Positions 18,487-26,694 of a stretch of 64,000 nucleotides of DNA are shown here, piece after piece. A program made the translations under genes and the position numbers. The stretch covers positions 124,001-188,000 of the forward strand of contig JADBYZ010000013.1 in NCBI GenBank assembly GCA_020402745.1. The letters are read 5' to 3'. The first letter of the stretch is position 1; each line of letters begins with the position of its first letter. The DNA is from Phenylobacterium sp. GTDB taxonomy: Bacteria > Pseudomonadota > Alphaproteobacteria > Caulobacterales > Caulobacteraceae. The notes under the pieces are model-generated. The model was not told the DNA's origin, searched no databases, and was given only the letters and a program-made list of their open reading frames with translations.

Positions 18487-21071
18487 CCTGCAACCACGAT
18501 GTTGACGATGCGATCCTTCACCACGATCACCTTGCGGAGGGTCAGGCCCTCAAGACGCCGCGCCGTCTCCGGATCGTCAAGCACCATCTTCTCGACATCC
18601 GCTGGCTCGGCCCCGGCGGGCGCCCGGATCTCCCAGCGGCGCTTGCCATTCACCTGGACCGGCAGGGTCACCTCGGCCTCCCGGGTCAGGGCCGCGTCAA
18701 AGGTGGGCCAGGGGGCGAAGACCACCATGCCCTCGCCACCGATGCGGGCCCAGCCCTCCTCGGCCAGGTGGGGGGTGAAGGGCGCGATCAGCCGGGCGAA
18801 GACCGACAGGGCCTCAGCGCGCTCAGACAGGAGGGCCGGGGAGGCGCCCTCGGCCTTGTGCTCGCGCAGGACGTTCAGGAACTCGTAGAGCCGGGCGATG
18901 CCGGAATTGAACCGGAAGGTCTCGATGGCCTCGGTCATGGACCGTGTCAGGCGGTGGGTCGCCCGGCGCAGGGTCTCGGCGGCGGTGTCCGCCGGATCTG
19001 CGGCATGAGGTCCCTGCGGCTGGCTCTCGAACTCGGCCCAGACCCGGTTGACGAAGCGCCAGGCGCCCTCGACCCCGGCGTTGGACCACTGGGCGTCCCG
19101 CTCCGGCGGGGAGTCGGACAGGACGAACAGGCGGGCCGCGTCGACCCCGTAGACCTCGAAGATCTCGCCGGGGGGAACGGTGTTCCTCTTGGACTTCGAC
19201 ATCTTCTCGGCGTCGCCAATGACCACGGGCTCCCCGGTGGACAGGAGCCGGGCCCGCCGGGTGCGGCCATCAGCTTCGATGGCGACCTCTCCGGGCTCCA
19301 CCCACTCGCCGTTCTGTTTGCGGTAGGTCTCGTGGGTGACCATCCCTTGCGTGAACAGGCCGTCAAAGGGCTCGCGGACCGACAGGTAGCCCGCATCGGC
19401 CAGGGCCTTGGTCACGAACCGGGCATAGAGCAGGTGCAGGACCGCGTGCTCGATCCCGCCGATATACTGGTCGACGGGCAGCCAGTAGTCCGCCGCCTGA
19501 CGCTGGATCGGCTCGACCGCCTCGATGTCCGAAAAACGGGCAAAGTACCAGGAGGAATCCACGAAGGTGTCGAGGGTGTCCGTTTCCCTCTGCGCCGGGC
19601 CGCCGCAGGCGGGGCAGGCGACATGCTTCCAGGTCGGATGGCGATCAAGGGCATTGCCCGCCTTGCCGAACTCGATATCCACCGGGTGCGCCACGGGTAG
19701 GTCGGACTTCGGGATAGGTATGACCCCGCAGGATGGGCAGTGCACCACCGGGATGGGGCAGCCCCAGGCCCTCTGGCGCGACACGCCCCAATCCCTCAGG
19801 CGGAAGACCGTGGCGCCCTGGCCGGCGTCGTCCGCCTCAAGCCGGGCGATGGCCGCGACCTTGGCGGATTCGATGTCCAGGCCATCGAGGAAGTCGGAAT
19901 TGAACAGGACCCCGGGGCCGGTCCAGGCCTCATCACCCACCTCGAAGGCTGACGGGTCCGCCCCCGGAGGTAGGACGACCGGTCGGACCGCCAGGCCATA
20001 CTTCCGGGCGAAATCCAGGTCGCGCTGGTCATGGGCCGGGCAGCCGAAGACGGCGCCGGTCCCGTACTCCATGAGGATGAAGTTGGCGATCCAGACCGGC
20101 AGTTCGAGAGAGGGGTCGAAGGGGTGGCGGACCCGCAGGCCCGTATCGAAGCCCAGCTTTTCGGCCGTCTCGATCTCGGCCTCGGAAACCGCGCCCCGCC
20201 TGCAGGCGTCGATGAAGGCCGCTGCCTCGGGGCTGCGCGCGGCGACTTCCGCCGCCAGGGGATGCTCGGCGGCCACGCCTACAAAGGCGGCCCCGAACAG
20301 GGTGTCCGGCCGGGTCGTGTAGACCTCCAACCCGTCGGTTCGCGAAGGATCGGTGAAGCGGAAGGCGAAGCGGGCGCCCCGGGACCGGCCGATCCAGTTC
20401 TCCTGCATGACCCGGACCTTCTCAGGCCAGCGCTCCAGGCCCCTGAGGTCGTCCGTCAGGGCGTCGGCATAGTCGGTGATGCGCAGGAACCACTGGCTCA
20501 GCCGGCGCTTCTCTACGACCGCACCGGATCGCCACCCCCGGCCGTCGATGACTTGCTCGTTGGCCAGGACCGTCTGATCCACCGGGTCCCAGTTGACCAG
20601 ACCCTCCTTGCGGTAGACCAGGCCCTTCTCGAACAGGTCCAGGAACCAGGCCTGCTGGCGGCCATAGTACTCGGCATCGCAGGTCGCGAACTCCCGCGAC
20701 CAGTCAATGGACAGGCCCAGCTCCTTCAGCTCGTCCCGCATCCGCGCAATGTTGTCGTAGGTCCAGGCCCTGGGGTCGACGCCCCGCTCCATGGCCGCAT
20801 TCTCCGCCGGCAGGCCGAAGGCGTCCCAGCCCATGGGGTGCAGGACATTGAAGCCCCGGGCCCGCTTGTACCGGGCGATGACGTCGCCCAGGGCGTAGTT
20901 GCGCACATGGCCCATGTGCAGGCGCCCCGAGGGATAGGGGAACATTTCCAGCACGTAGTACTTGGGCCTGTCCGGGTCGGGCGGCCCGGCCCGGAAGGCG
21001 TCCGCCTCATCCCAGGCGCGCCGCCACTTCGGCTCGGTCTCTTTCGGATTGTATCGGGTCATGGCGGGCAT
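18483..21071 (-). CDS. leuS: Leucyl-tRNA synthetase
   Basis: Class I aminoacyl-tRNA synthetase, 862 residues. The HIGH motif appears as HMGH (52-55) within [20 protein letters not shown], and KMSKS is KMSKSKRNT at about 621. The CP1 editing domain lies between ([13 protein letters not shown]). A second ATG three codons downstream is an alternative start. First gene of the leuS-lptE-holA operon. The gap to the upstream DUF3576 gene is about 115 bp. Confidence 0.97.
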   Translation of the reverse strand: MPAMTRYNPKETEPKWRRAWDEADAFRAGPPDPDRPKYYVLEMFPYPSGRLHMGHVRNYALGDVIARYKRARGFNVLHPMGWDAFGLPAENAAMERGVDPRAWTYDNIARMRDELKELGLSIDWSREFATCDAEYYGRQQAWFLDLFEKGLVYRKEGLVNWDPVDQTVLANEQVIDGRGWRSGAVVEKRRLSQWFLRITDYADALTDDLRGLERWPEKVRVMQENWIGRSRGARFAFRFTDPSRTDGLEVYTTRPDTLFGAAFVGVAAEHPLAAEVAARSPEAAAFIDACRRGAVSEAEIETAEKLGFDTGLRVRHPFDPSLELPVWIANFILMEYGTGAVFGCPAHDQRDLDFARKYGLAVRPVVLPPGADPSAFEVGDEAWTGPGVLFNSDFLDGLDIESAKVAAIARLEADDAGQGATVFRLRDWGVSRQRAWGCPIPVVHCPSCGVIPIPKSDLPVAHPVDIEFGKAGNALDRHPTWKHVACPACGGPAQRETDTLDTFVDSSWYFARFSDIEAVEPIQRQAADYWLPVDQYIGGIEHAVLHLLYARFVTKALADAGYLSVREPFDGLFTQGMVTHETYRKQNGEWVEPGEVAIEADGRTRRARLLSTGEPVVIGDAEKMSKSKRNTVPPGEIFEVYGVDAARLFVLSDSPPERDAQWSNAGVEGAWRFVNRVWAEFESQPQGPHAADPADTAAETLRRATHRLTRSMTEAIETFRFNSGIARLYEFLNVLREHKAEGASPALLSERAEALSVFARLIAPFTPHLAEEGWARIGGEGMVVFAPWPTFDAALTREAEVTLPVQVNGKRRWEIRAPAGAEPADVEKMVLDDPETARRLEGLTLRKVIVVKDRIVNIVVAG

Positions 21072-21187
21072 ACCGTCGGATCATATCAGGAGGAGTGGGG
21101 TCAGACCGGCCCCGGGGCTCGGTCCGCCCGGCCCGCCCGGTCCGGGCCGGCGAGCGGGTCCTGGAGGATCGGGCGGCGCGCCGGGAT

Positions 21188-21697
21188 CTAGCCGGGGGCG
21201 TCGGAAAGTCGGACCTGACGGGCCCGGGTCAGGATGGCGTTCTCCAGGTCGATCTCGGTCTGAGCATTGACCTGAGCATCGGCCCAGGCGCCGGAGGCGT
21301 CCCGGACCTGGCGGAAGAGGGCCACGTTCAGGCCATCGGCCCGCAAGCGGCTGTCGAGAATATAGACAGTCGCCCGGAAGCGCTCATCGGGCTTCTCGGT
21401 GTTGACGAACCAGTCCGTGATGATCACGCCGCCGTAAGGGTCGGCCGAGGCCAGGGGCATGAAGGACAGGGTGTCGAGGGCCGCCCGCCACAGATAGCCG
21501 TTCACCGAAATGACGGGCCGGTCGCCCTGCGGATTCGCTCCGCCCTGGAACACGCCGAGGGGATTGAACCCCGCAGGCTCCTGGCCTTCGAAGGTCCTTG
21601 GGGCCGGGTTCGACGCACAGGCGCCGAGGGCCGACGCGGCGGCGACCGCCAGGCCTGCCAAAAGGCTCTTCTTCAGGACTCCGATTCCAGACGGCAT
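21188..21697 (-). CDS. DUF3576 lipoprotein
   Basis: 169 residues starting MPSGIGVLKKSLLAGLAVAAASALGACAS (positions given by the start choice), a lipoprotein signal with lipobox ALGAC. The remainder (GYLWRAALDTLSFMPLASADPYGGVI and TDWFVNTEKPDERF) matches the DUF3576 family found beside leuS in many alphaproteobacteria (recalled). Likely attached to the outer membrane on the periplasmic side. Function unknown. A longer in-frame opening upstream lacks a plausible signal and is rejected. Confidence 0.85.
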   Translation of the reverse strand: MPSGIGVLKKSLLAGLAVAAASALGACASNPAPRTFEGQEPAGFNPLGVFQGGANPQGDRPVISVNGYLWRAALDTLSFMPLASADPYGGVIITDWFVNTEKPDERFRATVYILDSRLRADGLNVALFRQVRDASGAWADAQVNAQTEIDLENAILTRARQVRLSDAPG

Positions 21698-21944
21698 GCG
21701 CACCGCTCCACACTTCAGGGTTTGCGCCCCGCGGCGCACACCGGCGCCACCCCGCGCCGCGCTCTCTATAACAACGCCCGGACGCGGGCCAAACAGGAAT
21801 CGCGTGGCGCAGACGCCACAGAGCCGCCTATACACCCGACGCCCTCCCTCTGCTGAGGTTGACCGGAGGATCGCCCTGCCCCTAAAGCTTTTGCCTGTCC
21901 TCTTTTGGGCGCATTTGGATGCAACACAGTCGCTTCCTCTCGTG
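21698..21944. other. Divergent intergenic region between DUF3576 and the ntrZ-like gene
   Basis: A 247-bp gap with no convincing gene. A Shine-Dalgarno-like GGAGG (about 21863) is not followed by an ATG in the ntrZ frame. TTGACC at about 21856 could be a -35 element, but the matching -10 is poor. Promoters for both genes are expected here. Confidence 0.4.
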
Positions 21945-22355
21945 GTGAGTTTTCGCTTGTCGTCTTCACGCGTGACATCCGGGCCGCTTTTCGCCCTCGT
22001 CGTCGGCGCCGCCGTCGCGGGTGCGGGCTCGCTCGCCCATGCGGAGCCGGCGCGCAAGACGGCGGACTTCACGGTTCGCGTGGATCAGGCCGCAAGCCCC
22101 ACCGGCGGAACCTCCCTGACCTGGGACGCCCGAAAGGGGCGGTGGGGCATGACCTTCAATGTCGAAGCGCCAAAGACCCGGGAGCCCGACTGGACCGATG
22201 TCGAGGCCGGCGCCTATTATCGGGTCTCTCCCAGCCTGCGCATTGGCGGCGCGGTCTCGTTGGGCGATCAGGCCGGACAGCCCGAAGCCTGGCGCAAGAT
22301 AGCGCCCCAGCAGCCCGCGCCCCGCGTCCGGCTTGAGACGGCCTTCAAGTTCTGA
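21945..22355 (+). CDS. ntrZ: Probable NtrZ-family periplasmic regulator
   Basis: A small exported protein. A hydrophobic signal segment ends in GAGSLAHA-EPA; then WDARKGRWGMTFNVEA, WTDVEAGAYYRVSPSLRIGGAVSLGD and a C-terminal RVRLETAFKF. This layout, ending in an outer-membrane-like aromatic residue, fits the NtrZ family, which in C. crescentus restrains the NtrY sensor kinase; ntrZ lies near leuS and parAB there too. The start is uncertain: there is no in-frame ATG, and GTGs at 21942, 21945 and 21972 are candidates. The 3' end overlaps the convergent ThiE-like gene by 11 bases. Confidence 0.65.
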   Translation: MSFRLSSSRVTSGPLFALVVGAAVAGAGSLAHAEPARKTADFTVRVDQAASPTGGTSLTWDARKGRWGMTFNVEAPKTREPDWTDVEAGAYYRVSPSLRIGGAVSLGDQAGQPEAWRKIAPQQPAPRVRLETAFKF

Positions 22356-23010
22356 CGCCCGCCCTGTCTCGCGTGGGGCTCGCCAGTTCCCACCCCAGTC
22401 CGACTCCAGCCAGGCCCGACGCCCCCGTCAGGCGGAGGCGGGCCGCCGTACGGTCATTGACCCCGCCCAGGGCGTAGGCGGGCGCCGCCGCCCGTCGCAC
22501 GCGGTGGGCGAAACGGAGCGCGCCCAGGGGCGGGCCCGCTGAAGGCGAGGCGGAAGGAAAAACCGCCGACAGAACGAAGGCGTCAATTCCGGGCTGTCGG
22601 GCGGCCCGGGTCGAATGGGCCGCCGCGGTGAGGATCCAGCCAGGTCGCCGCAGGCGCGGCGCTCTTGCCGCCAGGCGCTCAGGCAGGTGTAGCCCCGCCG
22701 CGCCGGCCCGCGCAGCCAGCCAGGCTTCCGCCCCTATCAGCAGCACCAGACCCCGCCGCCGGGCGATCGCCGCAAGGGCCCTGGCCGTCGACAGGCGGTC
22801 GGACGCCCCGAAGGCCCGATACACCAGGCCCGCCCCCCGCGGCAGGCGCAGGGCCAGGGCGACCGGGTCCGGGGTCCGCTCGGGATCTGTGAAGACCAGC
22901 AGGGGTGGCGGCGCCCTCTTCCCTCGGGGCCGTCGGCGACCTAGGAAGGCCGCAGTTCGCCTGACCGTCCAGAAACCGGAAATGTCCGCCTCTCCCGCGC
23001 TCGACGCCAT
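22345..23010 (-). CDS. Thiamine-phosphate-synthase-like (ThiE/TenI fold) protein with degenerate active site
   Basis: About 221 residues with the ThiE/TenI TIM-barrel pattern (LLVFTDPERTPDPVALALRLPRG, GLHLPERLA, AYALGGVNDRTAARL). The catalytic signatures of true ThiE are altered: the usual GPxFPTxTK reads SAVFPSASPS, and the HLGQxD-type motif reads HLPERL. Synthesis of thiamine phosphate is therefore doubtful; it may be a TenI-like or orphan barrel. The start is assigned to the ATG at 23010, which overlaps the divergent yggS gene by 29 bases; no closer ATG/GTG/TTG exists in frame. Confidence 0.7.
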   Translation of the reverse strand: MASSAGEADISGFWTVRRTAAFLGRRRPRGKRAPPPLLVFTDPERTPDPVALALRLPRGAGLVYRAFGASDRLSTARALAAIARRRGLVLLIGAEAWLAARAGAAGLHLPERLAARAPRLRRPGWILTAAAHSTRAARQPGIDAFVLSAVFPSASPSAGPPLGALRFAHRVRRAAAPAYALGGVNDRTAARLRLTGASGLAGVGLGWELASPTRDRAGVRT

Positions 23011-23647
23011 CCTAGCCCGAATCGCCAGCGCGGCGCAGAGCGCGGGCCGGAACCCGTCGGACATCGTACTGACCGCCGTCTCCAAGCAGCAGCCCTGGGA
23101 CGCCGTCGCCCCGGTTCTGGCCGCTGGGCAGAAGGTGTTCGGTGAGAACCGCGTACAGGAGGCCTTGGCCCGCTGGGAGGGTCGTCGTGAAGGTCTGGAG
23201 CTGCGTCTCATCGGTCCTCTGCAGACCAACAAGGTCCGCGAGGCCGTCGCCCTCTTCGACGTTATCGAGACCCTGGACCGGGATCGGCTGGCGGTCGCCC
23301 TCGCCGAGACCGCCGCGCGGTCCGGCCGGAGTCCCCGCCTCTATGTCCAGGTCAATACCGGTGAGGAGCCTCAGAAGGCCGGGATCGCGCCTCTGCAGGC
23401 CGACGCCTTCCTTCACCGCGTCCGCAGCGAACTTGGCCTGCCCGTGGAAGGGCTCATGTGCATCCCCCCTGCCGGAGAGCCTCCCGGCCCGCACTTCGCC
23501 TTCCTGGCGAAGATCGCCGCCCGCAACGGTCTTGCGAGGCTCTCCATGGGCATGAGCGGCGACTTCGAGACCGCCATCACCTTCGGGGCCACCAGCATCC
23601 GGGTGGGCTCGGCCCTGTTCGGCGACCGGAGCCCGCCCGCCGCCTAG
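22982..23647 (+). CDS. YggS-family PLP homeostasis protein
   Basis: PLP-binding single-domain barrel of the alanine-racemase N-terminal fold (PLPBP/YggS/PROSC), 221 residues. The PLP lysine is K35 in TAVSKQQP, followed by FGENRVQEA, LIGPLQTNK and the phosphate-binding LSMGMSGDFETAI and GATSIRVGSALFG. Known homologues buffer cellular pyridoxal phosphate and have no racemase activity. It starts inside the 5' end of the divergent ThiE-like gene. Confidence 0.93.
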   Translation: MSASPALDAILARIASAAQSAGRNPSDIVLTAVSKQQPWDAVAPVLAAGQKVFGENRVQEALARWEGRREGLELRLIGPLQTNKVREAVALFDVIETLDRDRLAVALAETAARSGRSPRLYVQVNTGEEPQKAGIAPLQADAFLHRVRSELGLPVEGLMCIPPAGEPPGPHFAFLAKIAARNGLARLSMGMSGDFETAITFGATSIRVGSALFGDRSPPAA

Positions 23648-23690
23648 ATCCTCTTCCGATAAGTGGGAACCGGTTATCGGAACTGGATCT
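23645..23690. repeat. Palindromic intergenic repeat, copy B
   Basis: Core arms TTCCGATAA / TTATCGGAA around GTGGGAACCGG, flanked by outer arms AGATCC / GGATCT. The core is identical to copy A but inverted. It sits between convergent yggS and the L,D-transpeptidase gene and supplies the latter's stop codon (TAA in CCGATAAC on the minus strand). Confidence 0.8.
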
Positions 23691-24204
23691 CGCGAGGGTC
23701 CGCCTGAAGGATGGCCAGGGCGTCCCCGGGCCGGGCCCGCGCCAACAGGTCAAGCATGTCTTCGCGGCTTACAGCCACGCAGCCTGCTGTGGGCGCGCCG
23801 TCGGGCTGGATGAGATGCAGGAAGATGGCCGACCCCATCGGGCTGACCGGCGGATCGTCATTGTGGCCGAGGATGATGATCAGGTCGTAGACCCGGTCCT
23901 CCCGCCACAACTGTTCGGCGCTGGCGGAATAGGGCAGACGGACCGGCTGGTTGTAGGCGGGGTCGCCGGGAGCGTCGCACCATCCGTCCTCCGGACTCAC
24001 CGCCGCGACCGGCAGGCGAGTGGCTGGGCGAGGCTCCCGGTCTGGGCGGTAGAGCACCCGCCGAAGGGGCCAGAGCCCCAGGGGCGAGGCGCCGTCGCCC
24101 TCGCGCTTGTCCGCCGCGGGTCGGACCCCCGATCTTCCCAGGACGCAGTCGGTCTGGCGCCCGGCGATGTCCAACCGTCCGTCTGATGTGGCCGTAAAGA
24201 TCAT
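23674..24204 (-). CDS. L,D-transpeptidase (YkuD-type) family protein
   Basis: About 176 residues with the YkuD catalytic pattern: His in GSAIFLHLIQP and the nucleophile Cys in TAGCVAVS, the family order H-x(n)-S/T-x-GC. Such enzymes form 3-3 peptidoglycan cross-links or attach proteins. No clear signal peptide is seen with the ATG at 24204 (MIFTATSDG); an ATG seven codons upstream does not add one. The last codon and stop lie in repeat copy B. Divergent from the CenR-like gene 66 bp away. Confidence 0.82.
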   Translation of the reverse strand: MIFTATSDGRLDIAGRQTDCVLGRSGVRPAADKREGDGASPLGLWPLRRVLYRPDREPRPATRLPVAAVSPEDGWCDAPGDPAYNQPVRLPYSASAEQLWREDRVYDLIIILGHNDDPPVSPMGSAIFLHLIQPDGAPTAGCVAVSREDMLDLLARARPGDALAILQADPREIQFR

Positions 24205-24270
24205 GGTCGCTCCGAGCCCCTGCATCTGAACCCTTGGCGGAGGCCGCCATCACGGTGCATGTTCCGGCGC

Positions 24271-24957
24271 ATGGCTCAACCCAAGACCCTGCTTCTTGTC
24301 GACGATAACGACGAACTGCGCACCGAACTCGCCGAGCTGCTTTCGGCGGGGGGCGAGTTTACGGTGGTGCAGGCCGCCGACGGCGCGTCGGGAGTCAAGG
24401 CGGCCCTAGAGGCGCGGCCTGACCTTGTCCTCCTGGACGTCGATCTTCCTGACACCAACGGCCGGGAGGTCTGCCAGGAGCTTCGGGCGAACCAGGTCGT
24501 CTGCCCCGTCATCATGCTGACCGCCGCTGACTCCGAGGCGGAAATGGTGGGTGGACTGGACGCGGGCGCCAACGATTACGTGACCAAACCCTTCCGGCTG
24601 GCGGTTCTTCAGGCGCGCATCCGCGCCCAGCTGCGCAGCCATGAGCAGTCCGAGGGCGCGGTGTTCCGCCTGGGCCCCTACGAGTTCCGGCCGGCGGCCA
24701 AGATGCTGGTGGACGCCTCAGGCCGGAAGGTCCGGCTGACGGAGAAGGAAACCAACATCCTGAAGTACCTGTACCGTGCCGGGGACAAGCCCGTGCCCCG
24801 GGACGAGTTGCTGGCCGAGGTGTGGGGCTACAACGCCGGGGTGACCACCCACACCCTGGAGACGCACGTCTATAGGCTCCGTCAGAAGATCGAGAGCGAT
24901 CCGTCGGGGGGCCGGATGATCCTGACCGAGGGCGGAGGCTACCGCCTGGCGCCCTGA
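24271..24957 (+). CDS. cenR: OmpR/PhoB-type response regulator, probable CenR
   Basis: Receiver domain (about 1-120) with acidic pocket D11/D12, phospho-acceptor D56 in LVLLDVDLPDTNG and the VTKPF lysine. A winged-helix domain (about 130-225) contains LTEKETNILKYLYRAG and VWGYNAGVTTHTLETHVYRL. This C-terminal sequence and the position between yggS/ntrZ and envelope genes match CenR, an essential envelope regulator in C. crescentus (recalled). The kinase CenK is not in the window. The ATG giving MAQPKTLLLVDD is preferred over one four codons upstream. It ends 1 bp from the convergent xthA. Confidence 0.82.
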   Translation: MAQPKTLLLVDDNDELRTELAELLSAGGEFTVVQAADGASGVKAALEARPDLVLLDVDLPDTNGREVCQELRANQVVCPVIMLTAADSEAEMVGGLDAGANDYVTKPFRLAVLQARIRAQLRSHEQSEGAVFRLGPYEFRPAAKMLVDASGRKVRLTEKETNILKYLYRAGDKPVPRDELLAEVWGYNAGVTTHTLETHVYRLRQKIESDPSGGRMILTEGGGYRLAP

Positions 24958-24958
24958 T

Positions 24959-25762
24959 CTAGAGCCGGAAGTCGGCGCTGACCGGGGCGTGGTCGCTGGG
25001 GCGCTCCCAGGCGCGGACGTCGTCATGGACCCGGGCCTCAGCGCCGCCGTCCAGGGCGGCCGGCCTCAGGCCGGGGGAGATCCAGATGTGGTCGAGCCGC
25101 AGGCCCCGGTTCGACGCCCGGAAGTCGGCGGCGCGATAGCTCCACCAGGAAAAGAGCTTCTGCGGCTCAGGGGTCGCCGCCCGGACCAGGTCGGTGAAGT
25201 CCCCGGCCTCCCGAAGAGCGGCCATGGCCTCGATCTCCACCGGCGTGTGGCTGACCACCCGGAGCATCTGGCGGTGACTCCAGACGTCGAACTCTCCGGG
25301 CGCCACATTCAGGTCGCCGGTGATCACCAGGGGCGCAGAGCGGTCCCGCCGCCGGGCCTCCGCCGTCAGGCGGGCGAGGAAGTCGAGCTTGTGGGCGAAC
25401 TTGGGGTTCGCCTCCGGGTCCGGGATATCGCCCCCCGCCGGGATGTAGAAGTTCTGCACCTCCACGCCCAGGACCCGAGCGCCGACGCACCGGGCATGCC
25501 CCTCCCGACAGAGGCCAAGCTCAGGCGCATCCTCGAGGGGAAGCCGCGAGAGGATGGCCACCCCATGCGATCCCTTCTGCCCGGCGATGCGCATGTGCGG
25601 ATAGCCCGCCGCCTCGAAGGCGGCGCGTGGAAACTCTCCGTCCCGGCACTTGATCTCCTGGAGGCAGAGGACGTCCGGGGACTGCTCGGCGAGGAAGCGC
25701 ACGACCTGCTCGGCCCTCAGGCGCACGGAGTTGATGTTCCAGGTGGCGAGTCTCAAGGGCAT
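24959..25762 (-). CDS. xthA: Exodeoxyribonuclease III (AP endonuclease)
   Basis: Base-excision-repair AP endonuclease and 3'-phosphatase of the EEP family, 267 residues. Metal and catalytic motifs are LATWNINSV, LQEIKCRDGEFP, GDLNVAP and the C-terminal SDHAPVSADF. A good ribosome site (GGAGGA) precedes the ATG. A strong hairpin with a T-run ends only 23 bp upstream of the start on the same strand, so xthA may be read through an attenuator or leader. Confidence 0.94.
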   Translation of the reverse strand: MPLRLATWNINSVRLRAEQVVRFLAEQSPDVLCLQEIKCRDGEFPRAAFEAAGYPHMRIAGQKGSHGVAILSRLPLEDAPELGLCREGHARCVGARVLGVEVQNFYIPAGGDIPDPEANPKFAHKLDFLARLTAEARRRDRSAPLVITGDLNVAPGEFDVWSHRQMLRVVSHTPVEIEAMAALREAGDFTDLVRAATPEPQKLFSWWSYRAADFRASNRGLRLDHIWISPGLRPAALDGGAEARVHDDVRAWERPSDHAPVSADFRL

Positions 25763-25785
25763 GGGCGGTCCTCCGGCGGGCCCGC

Positions 25786-25819
25786 AAAGAAACGCCCGGA
25801 GGCGCGAGCCGTCCGGGCG
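25786..25819 (-). terminator. Rho-independent terminator between lolA and xthA
   Basis: On the minus strand, stem CGCCCGGA / TCCGGGCG (8 bp) with an 11-base loop is followed by TTTCTTT. It would end transcripts coming from lolA or from the promoter at 25901-25929, before reaching xthA. Confidence 0.75.
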
Positions 25820-25893
25820 TAGTTACCTATCTCGCGCCGCTGTCGGAAGGGGATGGGGTCCGACGACGGCAGGCCCGGCGTCGCCAAGCCCGT
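25786..25893 (-). ncRNA. Candidate small RNA or xthA leader RNA with C-rich hairpin loop
   Basis: A promoter-like TTGACA lies upstream and an intrinsic terminator downstream, about 105 nt apart, in a gap with no ORF. The predicted RNA contains a 5' hairpin (25836-25870) with stem GCCGUCGUCGGA / UCCGACAGCGGC (one mismatch) and an 11-nt loop CCCCAUCCCCU, then the terminator hairpin. C-rich loops that pair with Shine-Dalgarno sequences are a recurring theme of alphaproteobacterial small RNAs. The exact ends are guesses. The alternative is an attenuated xthA leader. Confidence 0.5.
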
Positions 25894-25900
25894 GAGTGGC

Positions 25901-25929
25901 ATAAACACAACGCGCAAGGATTTTGTCAA
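25901..25929 (-). promoter_or_regulatory. Sigma-70-type promoter candidate for the lolA-xthA intergenic RNA
   Basis: Perfect -35 TTGACA (25929-25924) with a 17-bp spacer to GTTTAT (25906-25901) or 18 bp to TTTATG. The -10 is weak (3/6). It lies within 42 bp of the lolA stop, suggesting an independent transcript. Confidence 0.5.
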
Positions 25930-25965
25930 GCCAGACCTGATTTCGGGTTGAGTGTTGCTGATCTG

Positions 25966-26598
25966 CTACATCTTGCCCCGACCCGGCGACCGGGGACGGG
26001 GATCGTCGAGGACGAAGAGGTTGGCGGGAAGGCCGCTGACGGCGCGCAGGCCCTCCAGCAGGACCCGGGTGCTCCGCCCCTGGGCGTCGGTGACCGTCCA
26101 CCCGGCGAGGGCGAGGGGGGAGTCTGTAAAGGCGAGGGCGATCTGGCCCTCGTGGGCTCTCCGGACGTCACGGGCGATGATCTCAAACCCGGAGGGGGTC
26201 TTTCTGACGGCCGTCACCCGGGCGTCGCCGTCCAGCCGGATCCGGCGGGAGAGGAAGAGGGCGAGGGGCGTGGCGGCGAGGGGGTAGCGCTCGAACGTCT
26301 TCAGGCGAGGATCGGCGACGGAGACGTTGGCGCCATCCGCCACCACCAGGAGGGAGGAGGGCGGGGCATAGGCGAACCGCGCCCGACCGGGTCGACGCAG
26401 GAAGACCTCGCCCCGGCTGACCCGACCCCGGGAATCCGTCTGAACGAAGTCGCCCCGGGCCTCGCCGAGGGTCTCCAGCCAGGACGCCGCGCGGGCGGCC
26501 AGAGCCCGCTCGGCCTCACTGAGGGCCGGGCCCGCACCGGTGGCGGGAAAGGCGGCGGTGGCGGCAAGGCCGGCCAGGGCGGTGCGGCGTGTCGTCAT
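25966..26598 (-). CDS. lolA: Outer-membrane lipoprotein carrier protein LolA
   Basis: Periplasmic chaperone that ferries lipoproteins from LolCDE to the outer membrane. 210 residues. The N-terminus MTTRRTALAGLAATAAF has a twin arginine before a hydrophobic stretch, suggesting Tat export. The mature part shows GDFVQTDSRGRVSRGEVFLRRPG and FEIIARD of the LolA fold. Lies 96 bp downstream of ftsK on the same strand, a common alphaproteobacterial neighbour. Confidence 0.87.
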   Translation of the reverse strand: MTTRRTALAGLAATAAFPATGAGPALSEAERALAARAASWLETLGEARGDFVQTDSRGRVSRGEVFLRRPGRARFAYAPPSSLLVVADGANVSVADPRLKTFERYPLAATPLALFLSRRIRLDGDARVTAVRKTPSGFEIIARDVRRAHEGQIALAFTDSPLALAGWTVTDAQGRSTRVLLEGLRAVSGLPANLFVLDDPRPRSPGRGKM

Positions 26599-26694
26599 GA
26601 AGGCCCTCCGTGCGCCGACATGGTCCCGGCGGAAGCCTCGGTCAATGCCCCGCCAATACGGCGCCCGTGGGGCGCGCCGACCCTCGAAAGGGGC

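Noticed and set aside
22345-23232. TPP riboswitch near the ThiE-like gene
   Set aside because: The gene's 5' end lies inside yggS and there is no room for, or trace of, the conserved THI-box motifs.
25763-25965. Assigning the lolA-xthA RNA to GsrN, 6S RNA or SRP RNA
   Set aside because: No SigT-type GGAAC/CGTT promoter, no long bubble stem of 6S RNA and no GGAAGCAGCC SRP loop were seen; it stays unnamed.
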